Positions 12,301 to 25,000 of a DNA stretch of 64,000 bases are shown in pieces. The notes under the pieces are model-generated. The model was not told where the DNA came from. It saw only the letters and a program-made list of their open reading frames with translations, and did no database searches. The position numbers were made by a program, and so were the translations under genes. Source of the DNA: Lepidodermella squamata (taxonomy: Eukaryota; Gastrotricha); assembly GCA_047495785.1 (NCBI GenBank), contig JBLDXI010000007.1:2728001-2792000 (forward strand), in the 5' to 3' direction. The stretch's first letter is position 1. Every line of letters begins with the position of its first letter.

Positions 12301-15300
12301 CAAGTAACTTGTGCTCTTCATCTGATATTTTTGATATTTTTAGCTTGGCTACCACCGATGTACAAAGACTTGTCCGAGAAATCGCTTCGTCGCTCGCAAC
12401 AAGTGGCGGACAAGGTCGTAGCAGACACCGTTGAAGCGTTACTCGGCCTATTTCTAACAACCTGCGGCCCGCAATGCGCCCTGAAATTCCTCCAAAACTT
12501 CGGCCTCGAATTCCGAGACATGCCAAAATTGGACAATTCACCCGAATCAGACTTCAGCACGTGGGCGCCGTTGATGAACCTTGAATTGATTGAAAACGAA
12601 GAAATCGAAGCTAAATGGGTTGAATTACGACTCGACGATGTTGAAGCGAAACTCGGCTATCATTTCAAGCACAAACACCTGTTGATTCAAGCTTTTTGCC
12701 ACCGATCGGCTAGTTACGGCCAGTTTCAATCCTACGAACGCCTCGAAGTTCTGGGCGATGCTTTGATCGATTACCTAGTCACGGCGTGTCTATTCTCGAA
12801 ATCAGCCAAATTCAACCCCGGAATTCTCACCACGGTTCGAATGGCTGTTGTGAATAACGACGTTTTGGGCGCGATTTGTGTCCTGAATAATTTCCACCAG
12901 CACATCAACGCTGCGCCGTCTGAACACTCGGCCATCAGTGCTTTTGTCAATGAATTTACGAGTGAGACGATGAATCGCGAGGTGAAGGCCTGTCCGTTTC
13001 TGAATTGCGGCTCGTGGGGCGATTCTGTTGAAGTCCCGAAGGTGTTGGGCGATGTGTTCGAGGCAGTTGCTGGCGCTGTTTTCGTCGACTGTGGCCTGAA
13101 TTTGGACACTTTCTGGGCCGCAATTCATCCTCTTCTTGAAAGTACAATTGGTAAGCCAACAAGTTTTGCGTTTTTCTTCATTTTTCTGTGCTTGCAACTA
13201 ATCATCGGCGCCTGACTAAAGGTGTTTAAGGAGTTTCCTTTTACCTATCCATTTTGGGCCCGAATTCGGCCCGTCTGTGGCCGGATAATGCCACTTTACC
13301 ATTCCGCGCTCTACAATGTGCCTGTGTGCAACGTTTACTGCAAATTCAACAAAGTTCATCAAATTTCGCTTCGCTGCACACGTTCCGGCAGAGATACTTT
13401 TCACGTCGTTATTCAACTCCTTCTTAATTGTATCCACCACCTCGTAGGATCTGCCTACTCTGTTGGTTATTGCCACCATCTTCTCTTTTTCTTCTGGTGA
13501 AAAAGGGTATAACGAGCTTTCGGAGAGGTCTCTGCGTTGGGTACTGGGGCCGAAATAATGGGTAATGATGTCGAACAGTTTTTAGAGACCTCTGAATTCG
13601 ATGACAGCGTTTTAGGGGAATGCTAGACACCTGCCCCGCTGTGGCATTCGACCAAGATCCTGTCGTTAAGTCAAAGCTATACAGATAGCTTTGCTTCATG
13701 TTATATCTTACCGACAATGATTTTCAGAAAATAGCTGATTAAACGCACAAGTGGCAATGAACTTTGTATTCAAGCGTTCAATCGTTCTTCTGTCAGGTTC
13801 TTGGCCCAACTCAAATTCGAGTTCAGCTAGGTCAAACTGGGACAAAATGAGATTTTTCAGTTGGGTTGGGGGGTTGTCCGAAATTTGGTCGGCCTTGAGA
13901 CATCCGCCGAACTATATCAAGGAAAAGTAAGGCTTTTTACAGCAAAAGATGGGACAATGCTTTTGGGTAAAGTCGTTTAAACTCAATTCGGGTTCCTCTC
14001 CAATCCTTAATTTTATCCGTAGGATATGAGTACGAACACGTTATACCGGCAACATTAGCGCCGGCCTTCTCCGCTGCCGATCTTGAGGTAAACGGCTTGT
14101 TTGTAGGCACCTTATTGTCTATGGTCAGGTTGGATGATTTGATCGTCTCGACTTCGTGCCGCATGAAACAGCGAGTAATGACCCCATGTTCTGTTCTAAT
14201 AATGTAGTCGCCATAGTCGCCGATCCGCGAGACGCTCCCAGTAGGCGTTGCGGCTCTGTTTGGTTCCGTTCTTCCTTTGTGATCGGTACTGGTACCTGGG
14301 TACCGACCACCAGCGCGGGGTATTTGAGTTTCAAGGCAGTCAGCATTCGATCGGCTTGTTTGTTCAGGCTAGTAGAAGCAGTAGCCCGAACTTCGGACTG
14401 CTTTTGTTGATAGTAGCATAGATCACACTCGTCTCTCGCCTGTTGCATTTCTTACATGGATTTATGAGAGCCAAACTGTTGTTTGAAGCGTAGGGGGGCG
14501 AGCTGGAGAAGTTGTAAGTCGGAATTTGAACGTGATTCGACCAGCTTGCCAGGGGGACATTGGACCTTCTAAAGTTCTTTTCAAACGTAGATTTCATGAA
14601 GTAACATTTTGCAACGAAATGTAAAAGGCATTCGAACATCGGAAGGTCATCGTCATCAGATAGTTGATTTTCTTGCTCTGCATATCAGCGATGGACTCAG
14701 CAATGTCGGGCAATACCGAGTCGACAGGTAGATCTTCGACTTCATCCGTCTCAGGTCCGCAGTCGCTGACTTCTGGTCCCAAGGTCGAGTCTTCAAGATG
14801 GTGCTCAATCTCAGCCAAGTCGATGAGTACATGACCATTAGGGTTGACGTAGTAGCCGATGCGATTTTCGTCATTTGTAAATTGAGCTGTGAGTTTAAAT
14901 GGCAAATTGAACTTGCTTTCTGTGGGTGGAGCTCAGTATTACGCGTGCGTGATATTGACAAGTATAGCGCGTGCCGGCGATGGGTGCGTCAACATTCAGG
15001 AGTCAGTTCTCGGGCACTTGTCTTCTATCAACGCAATTTTGGTGTCAACTTCAAAATGCGGATTTTTGCCCGTTTCCCGGAAGAAAGTCGCGCAACCGTT
15101 TGATACCTGTTGTAGTCGCTTGTGTTGTAGAAAGATCGGCTAGTTTTTGCAAATTAGCTTGACGACCTGCTAGAAAATCACGGACCTGTTGGAAAGCGTT
15201 TGTCTGTGGAAAAAAATTAGCTTTCAGACTAATGAAACTACCTTAGGAATGACAGCTGGTTGAACAGACTAAGCGTGGACTGATCAGTCACTGTAGCCGA

Positions 15301-15726
15301 CTGGGGATTTGTAATCTGAATGTAACCTGATTCGGAAATGCTTTCGATGTTTCGTTATTTCCTTATTTTTAAGCTGGATTGTTTGCAAATTTTCATTATA
15401 TTTTTGTGAAATTTTAATATTTCGGTTTTTATTTTTATTTAGATCGATTCACTAACGAAAAGCCTTGCCATCCACTGCGAGAACTGCACGAACGCCTAGC
15501 ACTGGCTGGAATGAAATTCAGATTCGACTCGCCCCCAGCTGGCTTTTGTCTGCCGCCCTTGTCGAACGGAAGTGGCTCGGGTGTCATTCTATCGGTTTAT
15601 ATCGAAGATAATCGAAATCCAGCCGGCACAGGGCGCGGCACAAATCGCCGCCTTGCCAAACGAGCTGCTGCTAACATGGCCCTTGCTACTCTGAACGAAA
15701 TTATGCCGCCTCTTTCTTGGAGATGA
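3352..15726 (+). CDS. dcr: Dicer ribonuclease (complete, six exons, 1771 aa)
   Basis: Exons 3352-3402, 3461-3754, 3819-5733, 7722-9686, 12344-13150 and 15443-15726 join in phase to 5316 nt. Domains in order: N-terminal helicase with Walker A GTGMGKT (about residue 33) and DECH box (about 143); helicase C with the QSKGRGRA motif (about 580); the Dicer partner-binding fold (about 660-750); platform and PAZ (about 820-1120); RNase IIIa with ERFELLGDTFLK (about 1340); RNase IIIb with ERLEVLGDALIDYL (about 1541) and PKVLGDVFEAVAG (about 1640); and a C-terminal dsRBD (about 1690-1771). Catalytic acidic residues are present in both RNase III domains, so it should cut dsRNA and pre-miRNA into small RNAs. 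Between PAZ and RNase IIIa there is an unusual Cys/His-rich insertion (about 1180-1300). Introns 3, 4 and 5 exceed 1.9 kb and hold mobile-element DNA. A candidate poly(A) signal is AATAAA at 15994. Only one Dicer gene is seen in the window. Confidence 0.95.
5798..7078. mobile_element. Non-autonomous Tc1/mariner-pogo-like DNA transposon in Dicer intron 3
   Basis: The element has perfect 23-bp terminal inverted repeats at 5798-5820 and 7056-7078, beginning CAGTGCTCCCTCGATATAAG, and is flanked on both sides by TA (5796-5797 and 7079-7080). CAGT ends and a TA duplication are typical of the pogo/Tigger branch of Tc1/mariner. Shorter related motifs (TTGCTCTTATnGAGGG) occur just inside both ends, at about 5840-5872 and 7029-7055, as expected for extra transposase-binding sites. 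The 1281-bp interior has no ORF longer than about 70 codons, so it encodes no transposase and needs one supplied in trans. Exon splicing of Dicer is not interrupted. Confidence 0.88.
7081..7721 (+). other. Remainder of Dicer intron 3
   Basis: AT-rich sequence with no supported gene or repeat follows the transposon and ends in the acceptor TTTTTCAG before exon 4. Confidence 0.6.
10255..10270. repeat. (AG)n microsatellite
   Basis: Eight AG units in Dicer intron 4, about 50 bp from the Pif1-like remnant on its downstream side. Confidence 0.9.
10322..10528 (-). mobile_element. Pif1/Helitron-type helicase remnant
   Basis: The minus-strand frame reads LKVGSPIILLRNLDP, then CNGTRLIVRQM. This is the conserved C-terminal signature of Pif1-like helicases, including those of Helitron rolling-circle transposons (pattern L-K-x-G-x-P-I-M-L-L-R-N-L-D-P then C-N-G-T-R-L). 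Only this short piece is present; the rest of the helicase and the Rep domain are not visible nearby, so it is a dead fragment. Its reading frame overlaps the end of the neighbouring gag remnant, placing a junction between two elements at about 10530. Confidence 0.7.
10529..11408 (-). mobile_element. Degenerate copia-type retrotransposon gag in Dicer intron 4
   Basis: Three minus-strand frames must be chained to follow one gag polyprotein. The first (11408 to about 11070) has the UBN2-like gag fold (KAWDELDGTACSLTIRHVSP, WASIKDHFAPKK, SRFYEIFRKCG). The second (about 11065 to 10930) continues it (EEFIVFMFLIALAPQYKSF, LTLPKVMSALSE). The third (10916 onward) contains a CCHC zinc knuckle, CSFCGKTGHARDVC. 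At least two frameshifts break it. Protease, integrase, reverse transcriptase and LTRs are not seen, so this is an inactive 5' fragment of a Ty1/copia element inserted antisense to Dicer. Confidence 0.8.
13937..14905 (-). mobile_element. Integrase-associated transposon remnant in Dicer intron 5
   Basis: Minus-strand pieces (14905-14594, 14448-14125, 14164-13937) read as a broken protein. The best part carries CDLCYYQQK, KQADRM, a VVGTQVPVPI stretch and then GDYIIRTEHGVITRCF with RHEVE. From memory this arrangement resembles the region after the DDE integrase in KRBA2/SCAND3-like proteins derived from gypsy/Ginger integrases. No intact DDE core is visible, and frames change at about 14160. Nearby minus-strand frames at 13216-13717 may belong to the same element but match nothing I recognise. 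Confidence 0.45.
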
Positions 15727-16506
15727 ATCTGTGATGTGAAACTGGAAAAAACGCAAAAAGACTGAAAAATGTGCAATTTTCAAAATTTTTATTATTCAAG
15801 CTGTTCTTGCCACAGAAAAAAATAGTCATACGATAATTAAAATATTATTATACAAAAGATTGCTGCAAATCAGTATGCTTGCCGAATTGATATAACGATT
15901 GTTGCGCTTTCTGATTATATTTATATTCGCCATATATATTCAAGTGAATGATTGCCAAATTTTGTTTTCTACCCCGAGTTGGTTGACTGCTGCAATAAAA
16001 AGTACCGGTTTTGGAACGTGGTTGAGTTCCTCTTTGTTGTTTCGCGAGTTACTTGATACCGGGGTCGGTTAATTAGCGGTATGGCGGCAAACAGCGGCAC
16101 TTATTGTGATGCCGTCTCTCGATAAACACGCGACACATACGGCCTCGTGTGAGTATTCACAGTTGTGCGCGCGTGAATCGGATTTCGCGCGGCAAGTTTG
16201 GACACGCATCAACACCATCTCGAAGCAGTGAATCATAATGAAAATTGCATAATCGTGCATGTCGTGATGTTTTTTATTGCTTGAAAAATATAATACATCA
16301 TCTACTCGAGTGCGCGAGTCGAGTGGCACCAGACTAATGCTAATGTGTGATGACGAAACAGCCAGAGACAAGTCGTCAACTGGGTGCGGCCTGGGGTGGT
16401 CGCGTTCTCTGACCTGGCAGCACCTGACAAGAACATCTTGATTGCACTTAGCCAGGTGCCACTACTTTTTATTATCTATAGAGTAAACAAACGAATACTC
16501 GTACGG
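15727..16506. other. Intergenic region between Dicer and the first ANK-pseudoprotease gene
   Basis: No coding exon is supported. It should hold the Dicer 3' UTR (candidate signals ATTAAA near 15838 and AATAAA at 15994) and the promoter and 5' UTR of the downstream gene. Confidence 0.5.
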
Positions 16507-19500
16507 ATGACTCACCAGAGCGCGGCCGTTTTAATTAAAGCGGCCTTATTAATAGCCTCCGCTTCCGTGAGCGCCGCTCAACAGGTGGCGGATCAAAGGC
16601 TCGTTGAAGCAATATGGAGTGGAGATTACGCAACCGTAGCGCAGCGGCTCGATACGGACGCGGATGCGGAAATGATAGACCCGATAACGAACTCGAGCCT
16701 GCTGTTCCTAGCCGTAAAAAACCATCGTGTCACAATTGCCCAACTGCTGATTCGATACGGAGCGGACTTTACTGCCCAGGACAAAACGGGCAACACTCCT
16801 CTTCACTACGCTGCTACGCTAGGGAATTTCCCTATGGTCGAGCTTTTAATCGAAAATGGAGCTGACCCGAACGCTTTGAATCCGAAAGATTGCAACCGCT
16901 CAGTTTTGCATGCCTGCTTTTCTCTGAATGTGGCAAATCGTTGTAACTCATATATAGCCCGGGTGCTTATCTCAGCTGGAGCGGATCCTTTTGTTAAAGA
17001 TTGCAACGGAACGACCTTGAACCAGTTGGCTAGCGATAACCCGAACAATGAATTCGTGTATGTCTATAACGAGCAGGAAAATCGAACAGCAAATTTCACG
17101 CCTGCAACCAGCAGCACCGCGCCAGATCTCTACCAAAGAGTGGTAAGGGCTGTTAGGCGGAATGACACCGATGCCTTGATTGGTTACATCGAAGAGAACA
17201 ACGCTGATACGGAATCTGAGTCTGGCCGGACACATTTAACCGCTTTATTTTACGCAGTTTTCATGAATGCTACTGAAATCGCGAAGATATTGCTCTTCCA
17301 TGGCGCCGATCCATACCGAACTGACGAGGCTGGAAACTCTCCGTTTTATTATGCGACTAGAATGGGTTACTACGAGATGACCAGGTTGCTCTTAAAATAC
17401 GGCGCCGAACCCAGCTCGGTAAATAGAGTTGACTGCGACCGTACTCCTCTTATCAATTGCTTGCGACCTGGGGTGATACTTGAAAATAAATGCGACATCA
17501 ACATGTTGAAGCTTCTGCTGAGAAGTGGTGCTAATCCTGAAATGTACGACTGCACCGGCACATCTGCTAGCAAATTAGCCAAAAATTTGAATAATGTGCA
17601 AGCAATCTACGCTTTCGACCCGAATTCAATGGCGAACCCTCCAGTGATTGCTACGACAACGCTGGCACCAAGGAGGCGCTTGCGACAGCCATTGTTATCG
17701 AGTAACATGACTCTAGTCGGAAACTACTCATCCTCGAGAAATGCATCTATTAGTAGCAACACCACAGACGATATGATGTGGGAGTTAATTCCGGCGAACG
17801 AGTTCATTCCTGAGGATTTGTTCAATACTTTGAGGAACGGCGATCTTATTCAACTAAACAAGATACTTGAATCTGGTATTGACCCTGATACAATCGAAGC
17901 AACCAGTAACCGAACGGCTCTTCTATACGCGATTGATGGTCGTTACCCGAATCAAGCCGCAAGTGTTCGAGCTCTTCTAGCTTCTGGAGCGAATATCAAC
18001 CGAACATATGACGGTTCTTTAACGGCTCTTCACGCCGCTGTAGTTCTAGGGAACGCTCCGTTGGTTCGACTTCTGCTGCAATATGGCGCTGATATCAACG
18101 CAATGACCGAAGATTGCGGCACAACTCCTCTGATGACCTGTGCTAGGCCATTTTCCCGAGGCACTGTTGGCGTTGAGAATCGCTGCAACGAAGTTATAAT
18201 TAAAATGTTGGTCCAGCTCGGCGCCGATGCTTCGACAAGGAATTGCCGGGGTCAAACTGCCTTAGCTTTGGCCAATCGTCATCCCAATCGCAAAGTGACT
18301 GAAGCTCTTGAGAAGTTAACTCCTATAGCTAGTGGACCCGTCATGCTAATTGGACAGAGTGCAACGCGGTCTTATATCGATATCTTACGGCAGCTATCGG
18401 TGTACGTCCCTCATCAGCTGGTTATCAGTGTCCTGCAGCCGAAAGGTGTGAGATTTGAATACGAAAGGGATGATCCTAGAGTCACGCGTCTTGTTATCGA
18501 ATATGGGATCGGCCAAGTTCGTGGTCAGCAAGACTACAGCTATCATTACGTTGTTCTTAATGCACCCGGTAAGTATGCCTATCAAAATTTAAGTTAGAAG
18601 TAATCGCAACCATTTACGCATCAGCCAATGCCTCGGATCCTTTTGTTTTCGTAAACAATGACTTGTCGCTCCAGCTTGATCAAACTATCTACTATCAAGT
18701 TGCAGCAACCTTAAACGACGGCCGCGTATTCGCTCATCGAAACTTGGCATGGACTTACACAGACGAGGCTTCTTTAAATGCAACAAACACAGGAAACGTA
18801 ATTTTGCTAAAATGTTGCTAAAATTTTTGAAATTATTGGCATTCACTTTAGGGTACCTTTGCACTGAGTGGAACTTTAGTAAATGCAACCATTATTTCTG
18901 GCAACTACACTGATGGGCCGATACCAGTTAATCTAACCATCCCAGTTAACGCCACCAGGGTGACGGTCACCAGAGTGTATCGAACTACAACCGCTCGATG
19001 GGCTAACGTTACCAGAACGCCAAGAAATAGAACAACAGCGAATCCTGATGAGATTTTACCCGATATTGCAAACCTCTACAATTTGACGATTGCTAACGTA
19101 TCGCTTAATACAACAGCGAGAGTAAGAACAACAACCCCTCGCAATTACAATGTAACGAGAAACAGGACATCGACGATAGATCCAGACAGCATTTTACCAG
19201 ATATTGCTGGCTTGTTTAACGAAACATCGAAGTCAAATTTTTCGACAGCAGTGGTGCGTACCACCATTGCTCCAACAACTCGTGGAAGACCGGCTAATTA
19301 CACGGGGCGAGCGAGCGGAACAACTCCTAGCATTGATTCGATTTTACCTGATTTATCCGGTCTGCTTAATCAATCTGGAGATTCTATGAATCGAACGATC
19401 AGGATAACAACAGCTGCCCCAACTACACGGGGTAGACCGGTGAATTACACGAGAAGGGCAGATGGCACCACCCCGAGCATTGATTCAATTTTGCCTGATA

Positions 19501-21385
19501 TCTCTAGTTTGTTCAATCAATCTGCTGACAATTCGTTCAGGGTAACTACAGTTGGGCCTACTACTCGGGGCAGGCCGGCCAACTATACAAGAAGGGCTGA
19601 TGGCACCACTCCAAGCATAGATTCGATCCTACCAGACATCGCAGGTCTATTCAACCAGTCTTCGGCCACTACTACAGTGGCGCGAACCACAAGAGGCCGA
19701 CCGGTCAACTACACAAGACGAGCCGATGGAACTACGCCCAGTATAGATTCCATTTTGCCCGACATATCTGGACTTTTCAACCAGACTGCTAGGCCCCCTG
19801 TTGTGACTACCATCGCAAGGACAACGAGAGGAAGACCTGATAACTTTACAAGGCGGGCCGATGGAACTACGCCAAGTATTGACTCAATCCTGCCCGATAT
19901 CTCAGGCCTTTTCAGCCAATCTAATCAAACTTCGATAAGAACCACTGTTGCCCCAACAACGAGAGGCAGGCCGGGCAATTACACCCGACGACCGGCAGGC
20001 TCAACGCCTAGTATCGATGAAATCTTGTCTGATATCAGCGGATTGTTTAACGCCTCTGGAAGTCTCGGGAACCGAACCACTTTAGCCCCGACTACACGAA
20101 GTAGATCTGCTAACTATACCAGACAACCCGCTGGTACAACTGTGAGCCATGGCTTGTTCAACCAAACTGTCGCGCGTACGACCCGTGGCAGGCCGGCTGG
20201 TTTTACCAGAAGACCTGAAGGGACGACAGTGAGTCCGGATGAGATACTCTCCGATATTGCCAGTATTTTTGATAATACCACTGAGCCGGTCTTGATTGAG
20301 CCTACTGAAGAGCCAACATCGGACATAGCTGGGGATCAAACCACAGCATCAACGCCAGACGAGGCTACGCCAGAAACTGGTGATCAAACAACTTTGAGGA
20401 CCCGAAGAACTACCGTTGACATGGACGAAATTCTTCCCGACCTTTCCAGCCTGTTCAATAACAACACAGGTAAGAATTTCTTTCCTAAGCAAAGGCTTAT
20501 CGCTGCTTTTTAGGTGAGGTAATGGGGGTCGATTTCTCTAAACTTTGGGTCTACCAGCAGTCGTGCGGACAGGCGAATTTAACTGAACTATCTGCCTTGC
20601 CTTGGAACGTGGTCTTAGACATCCGTTTCAATGACACTATGGATGAACCAGCGATTTGCGGCGGCACTTTGATTTCGAACCGAACTATGATCACATCTTA
20701 CCACTGCTTCGATCGCGGAGATGCTGAGGTGGTCAGGTGAAGTTTCCACCTTAATTATTTACTTTATTCTATTCTGGTTTTTATTAAGTATCAACGCAAC
20801 TTTGAATGATGGCAGCTTCCTTTCGGTAATTCTGGTCGACTCGCACCCCAACTACCTGTTTTCGAATCGGCAGTACGACTTGGCAATTCTTAAACTACCA
20901 GTCGAGCTTCCAGAGATCGAATTCGGCGAACAAGTTTCACCTGTATGCCTGCCTACCTTGGAGGATTGCTTAGCCGGGTTCATACCTGCCAAAGCGCCCG
21001 AGACCAATTCCAGCTGCGTTGCCTCCGGGTGGGGAAGAAGTAAGTCGATAATACTCTGAAAAAGCTAAGATAACATCTTCAATTTTCAGATGAAGCTGTC
21101 AGCACGATACCAGCTAATGTGTTGACTTATCAGCAATGCAACAGTTCTTATTTCGGACTGAGGGATACGACCACAGATACTGATATGTGCGTTTCATCTC
21201 CTGTCGACACCGACTGCCTGGGAGATGATGGTTCCGCAATCTTCTGCCCTGTAATATCTGGCGAAAACACCCGAATTATAGTTCAAGGATTCTCATCAGC
21301 CGGTGAGACGTGTTCAAGTGCTGAACAACCCTCCATCTACAGCCAGTTATGCCCTTCTATGCCGTGGCTTCTTTCAAAACTGTGA
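16507..21385 (+). CDS. Secreted ankyrin-repeat protein with C-terminal trypsin-like pseudoprotease (paralogue 1, 1540 aa)
   Basis: Exons 16507-18568, 18625-18797, 18852-20469, 20514-20736, 20789-21039 and 21090-21385 join in phase. The start at 16507 gives a signal peptide (VLIKAALLIASASVSA). Layout: ankyrin block A (about 25-195), block B (about 205-375), a short Thr-rich linker, block C (about 430-610), a conserved domain (YVPHQLVISVLQPKGVRFEY, about 625-745), a mucin-like array of 11 units (about 785-1280) and a chymotrypsin-fold domain (about 1285-1540). The protease domain keeps His (SYHCF, codon 20702) and Asp (QYDLAILKL, codon 20877), but the GDSGG motif reads GDDGS, so the nucleophile Ser is Asp. 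It is probably non-catalytic. Ankyrin blocks carry conserved Cys residues and many N-glycosylation sites, consistent with secretion. Two tandem paralogues follow. Function is unknown. Confidence 0.88.
18960..20466 (+). repeat. Coding minisatellite: 11 Thr/Asn-rich units in paralogue 1
   Basis: Eleven imperfect units, mostly 40-50 residues, follow the pattern TTRGRPxNYTRRADGTTPS, then IDSILPDISGLFNQS. Unit 9 is shortened and lacks the ILPDI core. Each unit has at least one N-glycosylation sequon (NYT, NQS, NQT) and an RGRP basic patch. The array sits between the conserved beta-like domain and the pseudoprotease, and neither of the two neighbouring paralogues has it. Confidence 0.9.
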
Positions 21386-22015
21386 ATGCACAATAAGAAC
21401 GCACCTGTAATTTACTAGCACTCGTTGATAATTTATGATGTAGATTCTAGAATTTCGTGATTATTTTTATTCGTTTTCAGTTCGATCACATTATTGATTG
21501 ATATTTTCGTACTAGTTCGTTTGTTTATAGATGCTGAGATTTTTTTCAAGAGCTGAGATCTTCATTAAAATTTGATCAGTTGACCTAAACCAAGGGGTTG
21601 TTGTTAATCTCACACCTGCAGGTAGTAGTAGTGATGCTGATGTTAATTTGAGTGGGCACGCATGTTCTACTATGATGAAGCGATAGCGCGCCGGTAAGAA
21701 GCGTCAAAATTATTATTATATTGTTAAAAAACGCGACCGTATATAATAGGGTGATACAATAATTATGATAAATGACGATCGAGCGAAAATGAGAGTGAGG
21801 GCAGTATAAATTTACAATGTGCGTATTAAATAAATAAATAAAATATACGCCTCAAAATGCTTTGAAGCCATACATCTGTTTGGCTCATGTTTTCTCGTCC
21901 ATTATTAATCCTTAACTTTTCAAGTCAAGTGGAGTAGCCTTTAATAGTACACGTGCGATCCTAGTAGCCAACAAAAATTGATCTAAATGTCTCAGCCTGT
22001 TATATAGTGTCGCAA
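21386..22015. other. Intergenic region between paralogues 1 and 2
   Basis: No coding exon is supported. An AT-rich run with overlapping AATAAA motifs at about 21828-21843 is a plausible 3' end for paralogue 1. The promoter of paralogue 2 must lie in the remainder. Confidence 0.5.
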
Positions 22016-25000
22016 ATGAATTTTAATTTATACCACGTTATCTTAATTTTACTTCATTTCGCAATCGAAACTCAGCAGCAGCAAGTTCAAAGGGTGATCG
22101 ATGCAATATGGAGTGGTGATTACTTAACCATCCAGCGCAATTTAGATTCTGGAATTGATCCGGAAGTTCAAGTATTCAACGGAACGTTGCTTACATTAGC
22201 AGTTAAGGCGCATAAAACAGCTATTGCTCAACTTTTGATACGTTATGGAGCCGATATCACAGTTGAAGATTTGCAAGGCTTTACACCTCTTCATTACGCC
22301 GTGGTCTTGGGAAATCTTCCAATGGTCGAAATGCTGGTGGAAAATGGCGCAGACCCTGCGGCACAATACGGCCATAAATTCTGCCAGGGTTCCGTTTTAC
22401 ACTCTTGTGTGAAGCCAAATGGCGGAAATCGCTGCAACGGATTGATTTTGGAGGCATTGATCACTGCTGGCGGCGATCTTAACGCTGAGGACTGCAAGGG
22501 ACGATCTGTTGCAGAGTATGCCATCGAGCATCCAGATCCGGAATTCGCAGATGCTAGCTTCATGTTCGAATCTTTCAGCGATAAGAAACCATCGGCTAGT
22601 CTCTCGAATTTTTCCGCGGAAATGCAGCTGGTTCAAGCAGTTCGGGCGGGCAACTTGACCAAAGTCTTGCAACTTTTGGATAAAGAGAAAGTGGATGTTG
22701 AAGCTGAAAATCCTTTTACTCATCTTTCAGCCTTATTCTACGCTGCGATCCGTAATCGGACTGCCATAGCCAAGGAATTGCTAGATCGAGGCGCAAATCT
22801 TTATCGAGTTGACGAAGCTTCAAATACACCGCTTTATTACTCTGTGAGATTAGGCTTCTTTGAAATGACGAAACTTCTCCTGGAAAATGGTGCTGACGCC
22901 ACTGCTGTAAACCGAATTGATTGTGGGAGATCCATTCTGATGACCTGCGCTCGATTTGGTGCCGTTTTGGACAACAACTGCAACTTCGCTATTGCGAAAT
23001 TGCTAATCGAGCAAGGGGCTAATCCTGAACTTTTTGACTGCAGCGGTATGACTGCGACAAAATTGGCGTACACCTCGGATAAAATCGATGTCTTGAGGGC
23101 TCTTGATCCGACTGCGGATGTTTCTGGGCCGAGCAAAGGAACGAGGCGACCTTTGAGAAAAGTCACTCTGCCAAACAAAATCGCCCTAGCGACTTCAACC
23201 GACATTACCATGAAATCTGGGGCTAGTGTGACAGCCAATTTTCTTAGCACTAACTTGACAACAATTAACGGGCCTACAACTACCAAGGCGTTAATAACTT
23301 CGAAGCCGACAACCACTAAGAGGATCACTACTACGATAACAACTACAACAACTTCAACAACAACTACTACTCCACCGTCAACTCGGGCCGGTCCCACCTT
23401 GCCGTTTTTCCTGGTTCGCAGGACGACTCGCAGAAACATCCCAGTAGCAGCACAAGAGGCGACAACTAGTACTACAACAACACCTGCGCTAGCTCCGTCA
23501 ACAGAAGTTACTCTCCTGGTAACTACTGAGCATCTAACGGATTCTGGGCTTAATACGACTCGAGATTTTCTAACAACAGAGTCCCACACGAAACTTGAGC
23601 CTAAAAGAGCATCCAGCAGCTCTATGGGGGGTTTGACTTCCCGGTCACGGAATCTTACTCAAGAAATTTTGAACGATTCGATTATTCCACCCAATGGACT
23701 GAAAATAAGGAGCCAACAAGAACCTATGAGGAAACCATTCAAAGCCTCCGAGTTATTTCAGAGCATTGAACTGGGGGATATCGTTCATTTGAGTGAAGTT
23801 GTTGATTCTGGAGACCTCGATCTTGAGACAACGACTCATAGCAGCACAAATTTGTCAGTCCTACTTTACGCACTAAATGGTCGCTATCCTAACCAAGCAG
23901 CTACGATAAGGATCTTACTCGAAACTGATCGGCAAAGTGTTCCGTTGAACACGAGTTTATTCTACGCTGTCAAACTGGGATCCACTCAGATATTGCAAAT
24001 GTTGCTGCAACATGGCGCTAATGTTAACGAAAACATCTGGGACGATTACAACTGTACTTGGACTCCTTTGCTAGCCTGTGTAAATGCAATAGGAAATTGC
24101 GACGAAGTCGGCATAAGGCTGCTAATGAGATTTGGCGCTGATGCCAGCGCTATGAATTGTAAGAATCAAACAGCTGCAGATCTTGTCCCGCTACGTCGTC
24201 CACCTGGTAATGATAAAGGAGGCCAAAATCGGATGCTGAAGGCTTTGAAACCTCAGTATGTCCCAGAGGTCACAACTCGTTATCCAGGGAAATACATATT
24301 CAATGCTCTGAAACAGTTATATAACTACGTACCTCGTGAGGTTGTATTTGAAGCGCTTGAGCCTCAAGGCCTTCGAATAGAGTACGCCAGAGACGACAGC
24401 CGAATTTCCGAAGTTTACGTCGTCCTAGGTAATGACACAGCTATTGATTACCTCGACATTATGAGCAACGCTACGTATTACCAATTGATGACTCCTGAGG
24501 ACGATCCATTCTCGCCGTTTACATATATCGATTTGGATAAAACACTCGTTGAAGGGCAGGTTGTTCACTACCAAATAGCGACTATTTTCGCTGATGGCCG
24601 AAAGTTTGCGCGAGGAAACCTAACTTGGACTTTCTTTGGATTCAACAATACAGGAATTTCGTCTGCCAATAGAACTCTTCTCAAAGCAACTGGACACTTG
24701 AGGGAGCGAATGGGATTCGATGGCAAGCCTAATGATTTATCCGTCCTTCAGTGTGGTCATATCGACCCAAGTTACTATCAGAGAATGGCAACAAATGACA
24801 CATTGGATACTCCGCTGCCATGGAATGTAAATTAAAAGCGTGTATTACTTTGGGTGTACTAATCATTAATCATTTCCATGACAGGTTAAGCTAATGATTC
24901 AGCATAGGACTCAAGGAAGATTCAACTGCAGCGCAGTTTTGGTATCTCCAACAAAGTTACTGGCGTCTATGGCTTGTTTTATTGACGACTCCATGTCTCA

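Noticed and set aside
12253-12343. Extra N-terminal coding sequence before Dicer exon 5
   Set aside because: The frame is open, but conserved Dicer sequence begins at the acceptor at 12343, and the codon completed by exon 4 fits.
20514-21385. Active trypsin-like protease in paralogue 1
   Set aside because: His and Asp are present, but the nucleophile position is Asp (GDDGS), so activity is unlikely.
22837-23589. 250-codon minus-strand open frame rich in Val
   Set aside because: It is the antisense shadow of the Thr-rich linker of paralogue 2; Thr codons read backward give Val and other hydrophobic residues.
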